DNA of 64,000 bases from Ascaris suum (lineage: Eukaryota > Nematoda > Chromadorea > Rhabditida > Ascarididae): contig CM024176.1 in assembly GCA_013433145.1 (NCBI GenBank), forward strand, positions 10,774,520 through 10,838,519, in the 5' to 3' direction. How positions within the stretch are numbered: the first letter of the stretch is position 1; each line of letters starts with the position of its first letter. Positions 50,601 to 63,591 of this stretch are shown in pieces. A program made the position numbers and the translations under genes. The notes beneath the pieces were generated by a model that worked only from the letters and a program-made list of their open reading frames with translations, did not search any database and was not told where the DNA came from.

Positions 50601-53600
50601 TCACACTATAATTTTCTAAAGTCAATTAACGAATAATTTATATGTATCTATTACTAAAAAGTTGCGCAATAATAATATAACTAGAAAAAAATAACGACGA
50701 TTACCCGATCGAATACAGCGAAGCATTCACGAATCACTTCATTCCACGAACTTTTTTTTGCATTTAATCTCTTCATAACATCGCAAAATTCATCAAAATC
50801 GATCTCGTGATTGCCAATCTGAATAACACAAAAATAAATGAATGCTCGAATAAAACAGTTCTAGCAAAATATGAGGCCATTCAGCAAGGCGAACACAATC
50901 GTTGCTGTTCTCTTATGCTGAATTTGTTTAGCAATAGAGATTTCAGTGTGGATTAGTCGTAATATATAGAAATGTGAGCATCATATGCATTAAACAGTAA
51001 CATTTATAAAATACTGACAAGCAGTAAGATCGATTTTATTCTTGCATTATTATATTATGAAATTTTCTGAGCAATGTAGATAGATCGTTGCTGATGAATA
51101 AGTCGCGTTTCATTGTGCTTTCATTTGAATTGCAACAATCATCTCAAATTGTTAGTAAGTTGTTTTATAGATCGAATTGTTGAATAAATTTCTATGGCAA
51201 TTACCTTGAATATCTCACATTAAATAGGTTTCATTGATAGAAATTACGAACGTTTAAAGGCAAATGGAAAAGTGCAATTCTTTAGTCGATGACGTTTTCT
51301 ACGTCTTTACCTGTGACATTCACCCAGGAAAACTCTCAAATTTGCTATTGCTGAATTAGCGTTGATTGAAGGCTTAAAATCCCACTAACTTCATAAACGC
51401 AATATATACCTGGCAAAAAATCATATAGGAAGCGTCAATTATAAAGCATAATCTGTGATTCGATGAGGATCCCATCAAATCTTGATAAATCATCTAATGA
51501 AGTACGTTGGTGGCACAGAAAAAAAAACGACGAATGACAATCAGGAAATCTACAAGAGAATTCGACCAACACTGGACAAGTGAAAATTATTTTATGTCAG
51601 CTTTACTTTCATCTACTATCTTTTTCTAATGAATCCGATCAACTTCCTATTCTTGAATGCACAAAAGCATTTTGTTATGAAAGTGGCGATTCGGTGTGGT
51701 TATAGTTCACTTTGAAAAAAAGACTAAGGAGAGAGTCGACAAATAGGGAACTAGATCGGAATTGCAATCGAGTGGAGAATAAAGTTGGCGTAAAAGCGTG
51801 CTTTCAGCTGAGCCACGACGACAATGAGACAATACAGCTCAACTGGTCAAGTGAATCAATTGCTTAAACTGCTAATAAATGGCGAAATGTGCGCTACAAT
51901 GTACTCATATTTGAAAGGCTCCGATTGCTGACATAACTCTTCTATAAAATAATTGTTTTTTTTTCAGTCATTCAAATGATATGAAACAAAAATACGACCT
52001 ACTCAATATGTATGCAAATTTTCAGACGCATTTAGGTGCCTACCATTTTTTTTTGCAACTTGATGCATCAACAATAAGATTCAGGAAATGAGCTTTTGAA
52101 ACAGAGCATATTCAAATAACATGTTGAACCTCATCCTATAGGTAGATTATATTCGATAAGTTTTGTAGGTCAAACTTTAGTGATGCTCGAGTTGAAAATT
52201 GCCGACTTGTGCAATATTTTCCTAAAACCGCTATCGTACAAAATCATCCGAAAAATTCACGTAGAACTACCTGATCGACTTCTTCGATGATCTGTTCAAG
52301 TTCACCTGGTTGTGGTTCTAAACCGAGATTTTTCATGGCGCTCTCTAATTCCTCAATGCCAATTGCGCCACTGCCATCTGAAATTTCATCGGTTCTCCTT
52401 ATCTATGAGCGCATGACATTCAATATGTTTTCTAATCTCAGTTAATGGTACTTTCTTCTTTTCAATAAATATTCATGGCCCTTTCAAAGTGCAATACTGA
52501 ACTCAATATGATGCGATCGCATCTGTGAGCGAATACATGAGTAATGCATATATTTCGCCGATGATAGTAAATTCATCTTACTTCCTATTGATTTTTTTAA
52601 TGTTTAACATTTTATTCTCAACGTGCATATTTTGAGCAAAAAGAATAGAATATGAAAAAAAAAGAAACGATTTTTAGCTATAAATATGATCAGCTATTAG
52701 AAATATTTGAATTGATATAGAGGGATAAAAATTCATATAAAACGATGCAATTATCAATTTTATAGGTGAGAAATTTTGAGCGATCTCTAGTGGGTTTTTT
52801 TTTTTGTTTGTTTGTTTGCTGATGCAATATGAAATTCTTTGAGATTCAAAAATCTTCATAAGTAAGAGCTGAAATATAATACAACATTCATTTAATATTA
52901 GATAGCTGAAATAACCGGTTGATATCAGATAATAATATTGATAATTGAAAACTCTGAGATAATTGGAAACTTTTGCATTTTTTGCGCGCATAAGAATTAG
53001 CGAAGTGAACTTTCTAAGGTATGGTTTACTTCACATCATAAATGCGGCCCTGTCCATGATAAAAAGATATCACTGCGCTAACTGTGGATTCGAGTGGGTG
53101 GAACATGTTTCTAGACGTTGAACGGACTCAGGAAGCGAGAGGAGTAGATCATGTTTTTCTGCGCATGCTCTAGCTGAAGTATTGGGCCATTAAGATAATA
53201 GCCCTCTCCTCAAGAACTGATTGGATTTATTATCCCAATGATCTACCATTTATTCACCTGTTCAAGGTAGCAGTCAAATTTAAAGTACCCGCATATCTTA
53301 TGATTTAGGCATGTGAAGGTATTGAATGAAAACGGTTGAGTTTGCACACTAATGACTAACCGGTGTCGAACATATTGAAAACCTGATGGTACTCTTGAAG
53401 CTCTTCTTCGGAATATCCGGCAAGCTTCTTCTTCAAAAGTGGAATACTCGAGTTGGAATTATGCCTCTGACTTGAATTATGATCATGGTGAAATTTGTGC
53501 TGCAACATATAAAATACCTTGCAAAATATTTCCTCCTAGGATTGATTGGATGTATTATCCCTACGGCTCATTACTTATTCAGCCGTCATCTAATATCTCA

Positions 53601-55174
53601 ACAAGCAATTGCTATCTCCCATACTTTGTGCGATAGGTTTAGAACCACGCGAGCTATAGAAACGAGAGGTAAAAAAGGGCATTTGTGTAATCAACGAGTA
53701 CCTGAAGGGAAGAAAACATCTCAAAGTGCGCCTATCTTTCATTCACGCATGCTAAGAATGTCACGACGCTATTTTATCTTATGCGTATGCACTTGTCGCG
53801 TAGCTGAAACAGAGGAATCCGTGAAATTATGTCTCTCTCATCTCGTTCTCCATCTGACACTTAAATTAATCCATGCCTTCCTTATCACATAAGCCTGAAT
53901 GTTTTGTCGCTTAACAATTTTCCCTTACCCAAATTCTTATGATGCTTTTGGTAACTCCACAGACCCTCGTGCTTCGACTGCAATGCTGAACAGACATTTC
54001 TAAAGGTATGCCCAGGTAAGATGCGGTGCACTTTAAGAGTTAAACATATATTGTTGCCAATTTGAAGTTATTCATACGAATAACAAAGAGGAATGGCAAA
54101 AATATTCAGAGCAGACTTCCGCACTCAGACTTCTAGTACGCGTCCTTCTAGGAGTTAGTACACGTTTTCAAGAATTTTTCCTAGTTGGGCTGCTCGACTT
54201 CAAAAATTTTCATGCAAATCTATCAAACTCTACGAAAAAAAGAGTGCTCGAGATACATATACATCTGTATTTGACGTTTATAAAACATATAAGTTAAAGA
54301 AGTGATTATGCCAAACAGCGATGTTCAACGGTTTAAACAACCATGAAGGAGGTAAGAGATCTTTTGGGTGTATTACTCTTTCAAGGTGAGAATTTCCTGT
54401 GCTAAGAGGAAAACGTTGGAACAAGTTCTCTTCATCACTTGAATGGAATCTTCTAGCACAGTGAAATGGAGGGGAAGGAGGAAGGAAGTTCGACAGGTTG
54501 AAACCCCTACAAGGTATGATAGAGGAACTTTCTTCAAACTTTCCACCCTTCCGAAAAAATGCACAGAGTGTCTTCGCAGGACCAATATGTTTTCCTTGAC
54601 GAACATATAAATAAACCAAGACGTGTTCTATTTTTATGCCAGTCCTCACAACTTATCTCTTTTCGACACTCTCGAACCCTGGAGTATGAAGGAGAGCAAG
54701 CGATAATAAGGAAAATACCGTGGAAAATCGTCGGACTTTTGGTTCGGCACTCAAGAAGAATACCTTAGGGCGCAGCATACGTATGTGGCAGCTGGATAAT
54801 GGATCGGGTGCGCATGCGCAAATGGAAGGCGCGTGTGTAACGAACAACATGAATTAGGGGCGGCGTTGGACTCTTTTCAAAGAATGCCCCTCTATCATGT
54901 CTGCCCTCTCTGAGGTGGCTAGCATTTTATATCGTTCGCTCGAGGCAAGCAAATACGCTAGTGGACACATCTATAAGCGCTAATATCCACAAATAAAGCA
55001 ACAAGCTTCTTCTTCTTCCAAGAAGTGCTCCTTGTTGCATACATAAGTCATTTCATTATCAACTTTGCCCACCTTTATGGCACCTGCAAGCGTTGAAGCA
55101 CGATTGCTGGAACTACCGCTCGAAGTCTTGTGCCGGGTGAGAACTGCTTTCGCACTACGCGAAGTTAAGCTCAT
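44608..55174 (-). CDS. Calmodulin-like EF-hand protein, 216 aa
   Basis: Five exons join in phase: 55073-55174, 53361-53499, 52271-52377, 50705-50818 and 44608-44796 (stop TGA). Residues 1-60 are Ser/His-rich and basic (RHKTSSGSSSNRASTLAGA). Four EF-hands follow. EF1 DTDGSGAIGIEE and EF4 DVDGNGIIDYDE are canonical 12-residue calcium loops. EF2 DQIGNHEIDFDE has Ile at position 3 and His at position 6. EF3 DRSESGIVSKKD has Ser at positions 3 and 5 and Asp at 12, so binding at both is probably weak. The layout is that of calmodulin-like or troponin-C-like sensors, cytosolic and acting by binding target helices. It is longer than calmodulin (about 149 residues) because of the N-terminal extension. 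The 5.9-kb last intron is exceptional. The exact orthologue among the nematode cal genes was not determined. Confidence 0.88.
48211..48522 (+). other. Possible nested single-exon ORF
   Basis: A 103-codon frame lies on the opposite strand inside the last intron of the EF-hand gene. It starts with a hydrophobic run (MFIFLLPLTYFVASFNCISF) like a signal anchor, then a charged helical part (KTLSKLRSQDCYVELYLHL, then KNKTIEALSLIDDASKIV) to a TAA. The second half looks coding. The first half could be chance hydrophobicity from T-rich DNA. Not recognised. Confidence 0.25.
53195..53590 (+). repeat. Diverged repeat flanking EF-hand exon 2
   Basis: About 53203-53265 and 53525-53585 share CTCCT..(A/G)(A/G)ATTGATTGGAT-TATTATCCC-like sequence and a trailing TTATTCA, at roughly 70 percent identity by eye. 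One copy lies on each side of the exon 53361-53499. They may be two copies of a small repeat, or traces of a duplicated intron segment. Confidence 0.5.
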
Positions 55175-55195
55175 GTCGTGAGCGCAGCAGCGGAC
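55175..55195 (-). promoter_or_regulatory. Trans-splice acceptor and short leader, EF-hand gene
   Basis: On the minus strand ACTCTTGCAG ends at 55196, leaving a 21-base leader before the ATG at 55174-55172. As with the ankyrin and MSP genes, no upstream exon is visible, so spliced-leader addition is the simplest reading. Confidence 0.5.
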
Positions 55196-57825
55196 CTGCA
55201 AGAGTAGCTTCAATCAGAGCATTCTTGGAACAGCTGAGGTGATGGAGGGACGGGATGGAAGGGGAAAGAAAGAGAAGGAATGAAGTCTCGGTCGTTTATT
55301 GCACAAGACCTTCGAAAGGCGACATGATAGAAAAATAATCATTCATTTGTTCGTCTTTTAGGTAGTGCTATTCGGCAGTTTTTTGTCTTGAGGGGCACGG
55401 AGATTTCTGTAGAAGGAAAAGCGGCATTCTCCAGAAGACATCAAAATTCCTGAAAAGGCCTGGATGGAAAATAGGATGTCTGCCTCCAGAAACTTCCTCT
55501 TTTGATCACAGTACGCTATTCAGGAGGTCAGGCCACAATATAGGTGCTGCGACAGTAAATGACAGTGAAAGAAAACAATGAATTTTTATATGATAAAGTA
55601 TATACGGACGTAATAAACAAAGGAGAGCGCTACATTCAGTGGTCCGTATATGGCGACGATCAGTGAAACGTTTATAGTCAACATAAATAGTGATTACTAA
55701 AGATCGAATTGAGCGCGTGTCATCGTCATATGGGTTGATTGGCGGACGGCTATTGCATGATTTAAGCTGCTTAGAAGGAATAATGAATATTAAGTGCAAA
55801 ATTCCCCCATATTTTTACAATTATAGGTAGTTGGGTAGTTTATTTTCCCCATACACCATCTTGTTCCAACGAGAAAGTAGAACTTGCCGCTCGTGTGATA
55901 CTTATATCACTAGAGTAAAGGAAAATCGCGAACACAATGTACGCAAAGAAGATGACAAACTGCGATTTATACACTGAAAAAGAAGTATACAGAAGGGAGA
56001 AGTTTGAAAGATTGACTTATAAACGTACCTGTGAACGTGACTAGAGGAATTGAATCTGCAGTGAAATTTTAGGCGTTTACCTCAAGCGGTGGATGGTATT
56101 GCCAGCTTTTTAGCATGAAAGGCTATTTGCCTCGACAATGCTACGCTCCTCTATTCAGCCTCCCCTCGCTCAGTGACGTTAAATTTCGCTCATCTGCTCG
56201 AGTCTTGCCCATACTATGAGCATAGCAACCCCTCTGTCTATGTTATACAGCTAAGATCATTGGTATCAGGTGAACAATAGGCATCGATAAACTCATACAC
56301 AATTAGTGCATGCAAGATTCACCTAGAGAATGAGTGAGTGAGGAGCTAAACTTGCCGCATATACTCGACCCAAACAACTCTGAAGTGTAGTTCAGCATGC
56401 AGGAGAAAGGGCTCCGAAATGATCAGTTTTTTCGTCTATGTTTATGACCATAGATTTGCCAATAGGATAGTGGGAAAATGGAATTAATGCATTTTTTCGA
56501 GTTCTACTATGAGACGCAGAGGTCGATTGTGTTTTTTCCACTAGTTGAACGGTAAAAGTAACATAAAGCATTTTTACTCCAATAAACAGCCCTGAGAGGT
56601 TCAGGAGATATATCCTGATAGCATTATAATATCATATCGCAGTTATCCAACAATTAAGACTACAACATGGATTTTAAGGTCATTTCTATAAGTCAACAAA
56701 CATTTCTGAATTTATAGATTTTAAAAAAATTATAAGAATAGCTGCATCCATCACCTTGCCACCTCGACGGTTATAACATCTGATCGAATGAGCGACTGGA
56801 AAATTAAGTTAAGTTCATCCAATCTAAAGCATTTACTTCGCAAGTGCATATGAGTAATTACTTCTTATAGCGCATCACTTCTAATAGACTGGATGTGCAC
56901 TCAACATCACTAAATAATTGAGAAAGCATTTCAACGTTCATTGGGATACTATGTTTAGTCTGTAGAACCTTTCCACCCGTTGCATTCCAAAAACGCTGCA
57001 GCATACTAAGAAAATGGCATCACTCAGTAGTTCCTCTCAAAGCAACCAGACGGTTGGTCGAAATGTATTCAAAGCTCATTCACTGTGATGGAGATTATTT
57101 CAAGTTTTCAAAACGTTTTACTAGCTGGATATGAAAAACTAGAACTTTACAAAATATCCTCGTAGAGCTGAATGGCCAGCATCCTATGCATTGCATGGAA
57201 ATTTATAAAATACGCGCAAGCTGAACGTTTAAAAAAAATGAAGTAATTACAATTTCACACGTTTCTGAGTTGAATCCGACTGTGTAATGCGCAGCGCAGA
57301 GTCATTGCATTTGAACATTTCAAATGAGCTGACGGAAAGAAAATTTTATGATGTATGAAACAAATGAAAACATTTTATTGCAAATACAGAAAATAAAGCA
57401 CAAATCTTTACAACATTTATTGCCTATTTTAATTTTCAGCACTCCGAATTGGAGGTAACCGTGGAAAATGTGGAGCATAAAGAGAAAACAGTGAAACATG
57501 AAAGAAACAATAAGCTAAAACTTCATAGATTAGGCATGAGCAAGAGAAACAGTGCATGAATCGGTTGTGCATTGTTTCAAATTAATGAGCGGTATAAGAT
57601 GAAAAAGAAAACATTATAGTGCTAAGAAATGAACAAATCTGAAAGGAAATAGAAACATATTCAGACGGATTTTTGCAGAGGGAATTTTCGAGGAAGGCTT
57701 GTCTAGGAACGGGTCTCTCAAGTTCCACTTAAAGCTACCAAGAGTGAAGATCTATACACGGGGGGTTTAAAAATAACCGATAGCGTATTCGATTAACTGA
57801 GAACCGATACTGATCTTTCTAGAAG
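55196..57825. other. Intergenic spacer
   Basis: Mixed AT-rich sequence upstream of the EF-hand gene with no supported gene. Short open frames on both strands (such as 55506-55799 minus) have no splice context or recognisable motif. Confidence 0.5.
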
Positions 57826-58003
57826 TTAGTTGATTATCAACAATCGATAGAAGTATGCAAGAGGAGAAGAAAAGCGCCTTGAGCAAAATTTAACCACATA
57901 CGAACATTCTAAACACTCTGAGAGATAGCCATCGGACAATTTGGTCATAAATGAAAGAAATAAACGGCACGCAATCGCATAGAGCAATAAGTTAAATGAA
58001 TTG
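57826..58003 (-). other. Possible C-terminal exon of a rhodopsin-type GPCR
   Basis: A minus-strand frame after a TTAACGTAG acceptor reads VMHLLDNSFNLLLYAIACRL, then FLSFMTKLSDGYLSE, and runs to a TAA. The NSxxNLxLYxxxCRxF pattern resembles the end of transmembrane helix 7 and helix 8 of peptide-type receptors. The usual Pro of NPxxY is absent, which is common in nematode peptide receptors. No upstream transmembrane exon was found, so this may be a gene fragment or chance. Confidence 0.3.
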
Positions 58004-58283
58004 TCCAATAAATGCATCACTACGTTAATGTGCATTTAGAATGTGTTGGATCTTTGCAAAAACTCTTTGGGATGTATGCATAAAAGTATGTGCATAAGTT
58101 CTATTATTTGACTTCGATTCGGATGAAACATTAGCAAAACGATGATGAAGTCATTAGTGCCCGAATGGTAGTATTTGCTTTGGTATAAACTGTTGAAATA
58201 GGACTTCTCGAGTGCCAATCAATCCTTATGCATAGGATAAAAATGCCGGGTCTATCTACTAAAAGTCGCATAATCTTGATTAC

Positions 58284-58410
58284 CGGCAAAAAATGACTGC
58301 AAAGGTTCACTTTTTCGAAATGCTCGATTATATTCTTTACAGTTCGATAGGCTGGCCACTGTTGAACTTGCCCATAAAATGCAAACTTTTTGGATTCACC
58401 GCCCAAACTG
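58284..58410 (-). other. Candidate exon, unrecognised
   Basis: Between an ATATTTGCAG acceptor and a CCG|GTAATC donor the minus strand encodes SLGGESKKFAFYGQVQQW, then PAYRTVKNIIEHFEKVN, in phase. Another minus frame and the plus strand are also open here with protein-like composition, so the coding frame is uncertain. Confidence 0.25.
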
Positions 58411-59710
58411 CTGCAAATATCTCGTTTCCAGAAATCGCTTATGCTACAAAAGAGTTTCCATTTAGCAAACGTTATGCAAATAAAACACCCTTTCTAGTCA
58501 AAAAAAGACGTCTGATAATTTGTAACCACTAAAGGCGAAACTGATTTGATAGTTCGCTACTGATTGTTTCCTATGTATCACATCATCTGGAGATAAGAAA
58601 GACTGATTATTTAATCTCATGAAGAGTGTCGCGTCAAACGGCGAAACAGTCAAAACAAAATCCCAGCGAAGTGACCAGGAAGATTTCGCTGGAGATTTTG
58701 CGAGAAAGGAAACCTAAAATCCTCACTTTGTTGTGAGAGGATTCTAAGTCTCCTCCTTTGTTGTCATTCTTTGTAAGTGTACTTAACTCTCGACGTCTCT
58801 TAGTCTCTGCCTCTTTCGTAAAAGCGCTTAGCGGGGACCCGCATCTCCTCTTCCCCGCAACCCCCCTTTTCTCTCACATATATTTGTCGCGTCCTTTCGC
58901 GATAAAGAGAATATTTTATGTGTAGAAAAATAGTTGACTATTTACCCAATCCACTTGATATGCATTAGCAGAATCTACATCAGAAGATCTACAACGGATC
59001 TTAGCTATTGCTAGCTGTTGCCTTATTTCCGCCCAAAGCAATTCGCCTCTTTCATTTTATTAAACTTTTCAAGCAAATTTAGTTGACGCATTGAGATAAA
59101 TTCACTCGTGTGATTTGCACAACACTCACATTGATTGCTTTCTAACGAATCATCGAACGATTAATGTGCTTTAAACATATGCTATTATTATTCACTCTAG
59201 TGGATTTAGTGAGAAACGTAGAATTAGGGGAATTGAACTCGTGTAAACTCAGGATGCTGAATGTTCGAGAGAAATTCAGGTAAGATAATCCAAAACAATC
59301 AATATTATTCTCGATTGATTCAAAAGTTGGTAATGCAGGCACGAATGCAAAGATAAGCATTAATGGCTAGCGCAAACGTCAGTCTTATGCGCTTGTAAGA
59401 GTTTATTATAAATGATGTTGTGCATGTGCGTTTATGTTTGTGTGTCCCTCTGCTTGATAGTTTCAATTCATGCAGCATAGCAGCATATCTTCTACCATAT
59501 TTTATTGGTAGAATTATTAATTCTGAAATGAGTTACTGAAATTCAAAGTTAGAAAAAGGGCTCAAAAACATTTTCCATTTTAGAAAATACAGGTAATAAT
59601 CGAAATGATTAAAATATGGTGAAGGTGATTGCTCAAGCAAAAATGTTTCAACAGTGCACCACATGAAGCTTTTCTTTAATGTTTTTTTTTATTTGTTCGT
59701 TCATTAACGA

Positions 59711-59800
59711 CTAATTAAGTGAGAGGCACCTTTCGTTAGTCGAAGTTATTAGTTCACGAACAATGACCTTTTCGCTTTTTCCATCTCTTGCAAACTTTAT
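59711..59800 (-). other. Candidate short terminal exon
   Basis: A strong poly-T TTGCAG acceptor precedes 29 codons (IKFARDGKSEKVIVRELITS, then a few more) and a TAG. The acceptor is convincing; the exon is too short to identify and has no partner exon. Confidence 0.2.
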
Positions 59801-61258
59801 CTGCAAAAAAAAAAAAAAATGGTTTGGAAAGCTGCATATCTGCACGTTGATAAGTATGCGTTTGTCTGTGTGTCTATTTGTCTGTCTTTTGTGGTTTGCA
59901 GTAATAAACCACCAAACAGACATACACATGCACATGCGCATATGTATAAGGAAAATATCGTTATAGTGCTATCTAATAGAAATTTTCAAAAAAGGGGATT
60001 AAAATAAAATAGCATGGACATTAGTCGTGAGGAATTTTCGCCTTTCTCAATCGAAGTTACATACAGATGAAAGCTGCAGAAGTCACATCAGCTACAACTA
60101 TTTCATCAAACCAGATTCAGAAATACGTTTAAGAAGCGCTCTAGCAAGGATCTTTCAAATCCGTTCTGTTCCACAACATTACAAATCGACATGTTAACTC
60201 TCTAGAAAAAGCTACATAAGAAGACTATTGAATGTCTGAAATGTCTGCCGTTGTTGGACAATCATCACCACTAATGAATCTTTCGTACGTATAAAGTATC
60301 AGATGATAATCGCGAGAGAAGATTCATAACATCGTAGCAACAAAACCACATTAAGCAGCATTAATTGGAATCGAATAAATTGGAAGAAAACGACGTTACG
60401 CACTCAGCAATCAAATTGCATTCACATCACGCGTGACAATGCTAACCTACGAAGAAAAACGTTTTGAGGCCGAAAAAGCAATTTGAGGCATCAGGTTTCA
60501 GCCAGCTATGTTCGTTAAGCGCAAATCTATAAAAGGCTTTGTTCTCATGCAGCCTATATATGGCCATTCAATTGCGACTAGTGAGTCATCTCTCAAAAAT
60601 TTACTACTAAAATACTATTATCAATTTTAAAACGTTCCAAAAGAGTTTTTTTCGAAAGCCTCTGAAAGTTTTTTTTTTTTTTTTGAAAAAGATCGCTACT
60701 TTAAAAGAGCCTAATAATTTTTAATGCTCATTTTTTTTAAAGGCTTGTTTTTTAATGCTCATTTTTAAAAGCATTTTTTAATGCTCAACTCATTTAAATT
60801 GAAAATTTATTGATAACTGATTGCATTTTGATTTAATTACATTTCAAGCAATATATCCATTGAGAAAGAAATTCATACAATCGAGGAACTATAACATACA
60901 GTAAATGATTTCAAAAATGGAAAAAACATTTACTAGATGCTTCTTCAAAGAGAATATAAAATAACAATGACTTATGTTAAGTAAAGTGTTTGTATAGAGT
61001 GATTGTGATTGAGCAATGGATAATAATTGCACGCTATATAACGCGCCGCTCCTAGGCAACCAAGCAAACGCTATTATTTAATGCAGCTTTAACTCACGAG
61101 AGAACATAGAATGTGTGCAGGCTACACACCTTTTGACATAATTGCACCTTACAACAAGTAAATTGCACCTTACAAAGGTAGCTTCATGTTGCATAGTATA
61201 TAATCGTGGGAATTCATAGTTGTCACCCAGAAAAAAATTGAAGATATTAGCAAAGACA

Positions 61259-63230
61259 ATGACGTCATTCGTACCGACCGTCAAAGGAAACAAAGACGCT
61301 AGGTTTGAGCTCATCGCAAGTATCCACAAGGTAGCTAATGTTATCAAGTGAAAGGAGCTGTTACCGAATGGTGAGGATAGCGAGGACTTAGTAAAGCAGC
61401 TAGCAATCTCCTGTCCGTTCAAGAAAATTAGGACAACTGCTCCCCCACCAAATCCTGATATAGACCGGAAAATTGATCTCATTTGTAAAGAGGCTCAAGT
61501 TTTATATGAGGCGGAGATGCATAGTATTAGAAGAATTCTATCTAAACAAAGCTACAAGGCAATTCGCGAACTAAAGGAACTTCGAGATTCTGGACATATA
61601 CGAATTTCCGTCAGTGACAAAGGCGGGGATTTTGTAGTGATCACTGAACAGCTGGATAAGCAGATAGCGCTACGTGGGTTAGCGGATAGAAATATGTATG
61701 AGCTGGCAACAGTTAGTGAATTTAATTCTTGCTGCAAAGAAATTAAAATCATCTGGGAAACGGTCATGATAAGGAGCTCCCTGAACGATGAGTTAGTGAA
61801 GAGGTTATCGATCAACCATCGAGTCTGCCCAGTGATATATTTTCTACTGAAAACTCATAAGATTGATGCTGCTAATATTAATACTAACGATTTGTCAGCG
61901 TTCAAGTTCAGACCCATAATTTCCGCAGTTGGCGGTCCGGCAGAATGCACAAGCTGGTTCTTATCATAGCTCCTGGCGCCAATCACGGACTTATTTTCTG
62001 CATACCTTCAAAAGTCTATCGATTTAATCAATATGTTTTGCGAAAAGGATTTCAGTGGATGTTGCTTGGAGAGCTTTGATTCTGAGGCTTTATATACTAA
62101 TGTAGACAGTATTGCAGCTATTGATTACGTAATGGAACGTACGGAAGATATCACTTTAACCCTACTTGGTTTGAGCATTTCGGACGTAAAACTGCCAATG
62201 AGCGCCTGCCTCAAATGTAATATTTTCCGGTTCAATGGGCAATACTACAGGCAGCGAAGAGGCCTTGCGATGGGAAACAGATTAGCGCCTCTGTTAGCAA
62301 TAGCTTATATGGATCGGATTGAGAGGAACTGTATCGGCTGAGACATTGTGTTATACAAGCGATATATAGATGACATCCTCGTTATTGCGCAATCCGGAGG
62401 CCTTAAAGCCTTCACCAAGACGCCATCAGGCTGACTCGAGAATCGCCGGACAACGACGGTTGGCTTGCTTATCTTAATGTAGCTATTAGGATCAGGAGGA
62501 CATATCGAGTCTAAGTGGTACCGAAAAGCCGCGAAGAAGGGCATTCTGATTAACTGCAGGTCAGCTGATCCTAGTGTAGGCTCAAGGTGCAAACAGTTCG
62601 CAATACGCTGAATACTGCAAACGACGTATTCTCGATACAATATAAACAGTCATCTCGAGACACGATATTGGATATAGCGGCATACAACGGTTACAATAAA
62701 CACGTTATAAGTTGGAGATCCACAGGTCCACGATATCATAAAAGAGCGCCAGTTCTGCGACTACCACTTCTCAGAGCCAACTTCAGCCAGAAGTTACAAA
62801 GAATTTTTGCGAAATACGGGATCGTAGTTAATATGATAGTGCAGTCTTCGCGCACTTTGAAACAGCTGTTGGTTAGATCACGGTTATACGACAGTGAATG
62901 CGATGGCACAGGCTGCCCTGATTGTACCCATGAAGATGGCTTATGCCAGATTAGTAGAGCTGTGTATGAAATCAGATGCAACGACTGTGGTCAAAAGTAC
63001 ATTGGTGAAACATATAGGCCTCTGGAAGATCGAATCAAAGAGCATTACGGGATCTTCATGACTATTATGAGTAGAATGGACCGCGGTTAGTACACAGACG
63101 AGTGAATCATGCGGGAAAAGACATTGAGGTCAAAGTTAAAGTCAGAGCGGTAAACCAAAGATTGCAAGAGATAAAAATTAACGAAGCCTTATTGATTAAT
63201 GTGGATAGATCAGAGATCAATGACCGATGA
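61259..63230 (+). pseudogene. Penelope-like RT and GIY-YIG polyprotein, broken
   Basis: The reading frame from 61259 (MTSFVPTVKG) is cut by in-frame stops at 61349 (TGA), 61967 (TAG) and 62339 (TGA), then frameshifts near 62430, 62510, 62580 and 63080. Recognisable blocks in order: SDKGGDFVV (RT1), YFLLKTHK and FRPIIS (fingers), DSEALYTNVD (palm), RRGLAMGNRLAPLLA, KRYIDDILVI (catalytic YIDD), WLAYLNVAI, KWYRKAAKKGILINCRSADP (thumb), then a cysteine cluster CDGTGCPDC, and the GIY-YIG core VYEIRCNDCGQKYIGETYRP with Arg and Glu in LEDRIKEH. The C-terminal tail IKINEALLINVDRSEINDR is read in another frame. Few lesions relative to length suggest a fairly recent death. No functional protein can be made from this copy. 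Confidence 0.88.
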
Positions 63231-63553
63231 CAGAGGCAATGAGATATGTAAGTCTAAGCTAATCCCTACAAATGTTAAAAGCTTCTGTTTTGCAGATTCT
63301 TCTTTAGAATCTAATGTGGCGATTCCGAGTGGAGCGGTTTCAATGATGCTCTCGTCTTTTCGTTTTTATGCACTCACTCTTTGCGTTTCTGTTGTTTGCG
63401 GTATTTCTGCAATATCTTCATTTTGCCTCTTGATTCAGATTTTGATTTTGTTTCGTTTTATGTACCTATTAATGGCCTACTGCTTGAATATATGTGAATG
63501 ATTGGTAGAGTTTTCTTCTCGGAATTTGCGTTGTTTCTATAATGTTTTAATTC

Positions 63554-63591
63554 AGGGGTTCATTTTGGCGTTTTAACGCCGAAACGCGTCT
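63554..63591 (+). ncRNA. Decayed hammerhead-ribozyme-like motif
   Basis: A six-base-pair stem GGCGTT-TT-AACGCC at 63567-63580 is followed directly by GAAAC at 63581-63585 and GTC at 63588-63590. That is the order of stem II, the GAAA core, a very short stem III and the NUH cleavage triplet in hammerheads of Penelope-like elements. The CTGATGA core expected just before the stem reads TCATTTT, so this copy should be inactive. A near-match CCGATGA occurs at 63593-63599, after the triplet. Confidence 0.4.

Noticed and set aside
53439..53892. 137-codon plus-strand frame overlapping EF-hand exon 2
   Set aside because: Its first part is antisense to a phase-matched EF-hand exon; the rest has no motif.
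59763..60007. Two plus-strand frames with signal-like starts
   Set aside because: They arise from a T/G-rich stretch and an imperfect inverted repeat (about 59860-59938), with no splice context.
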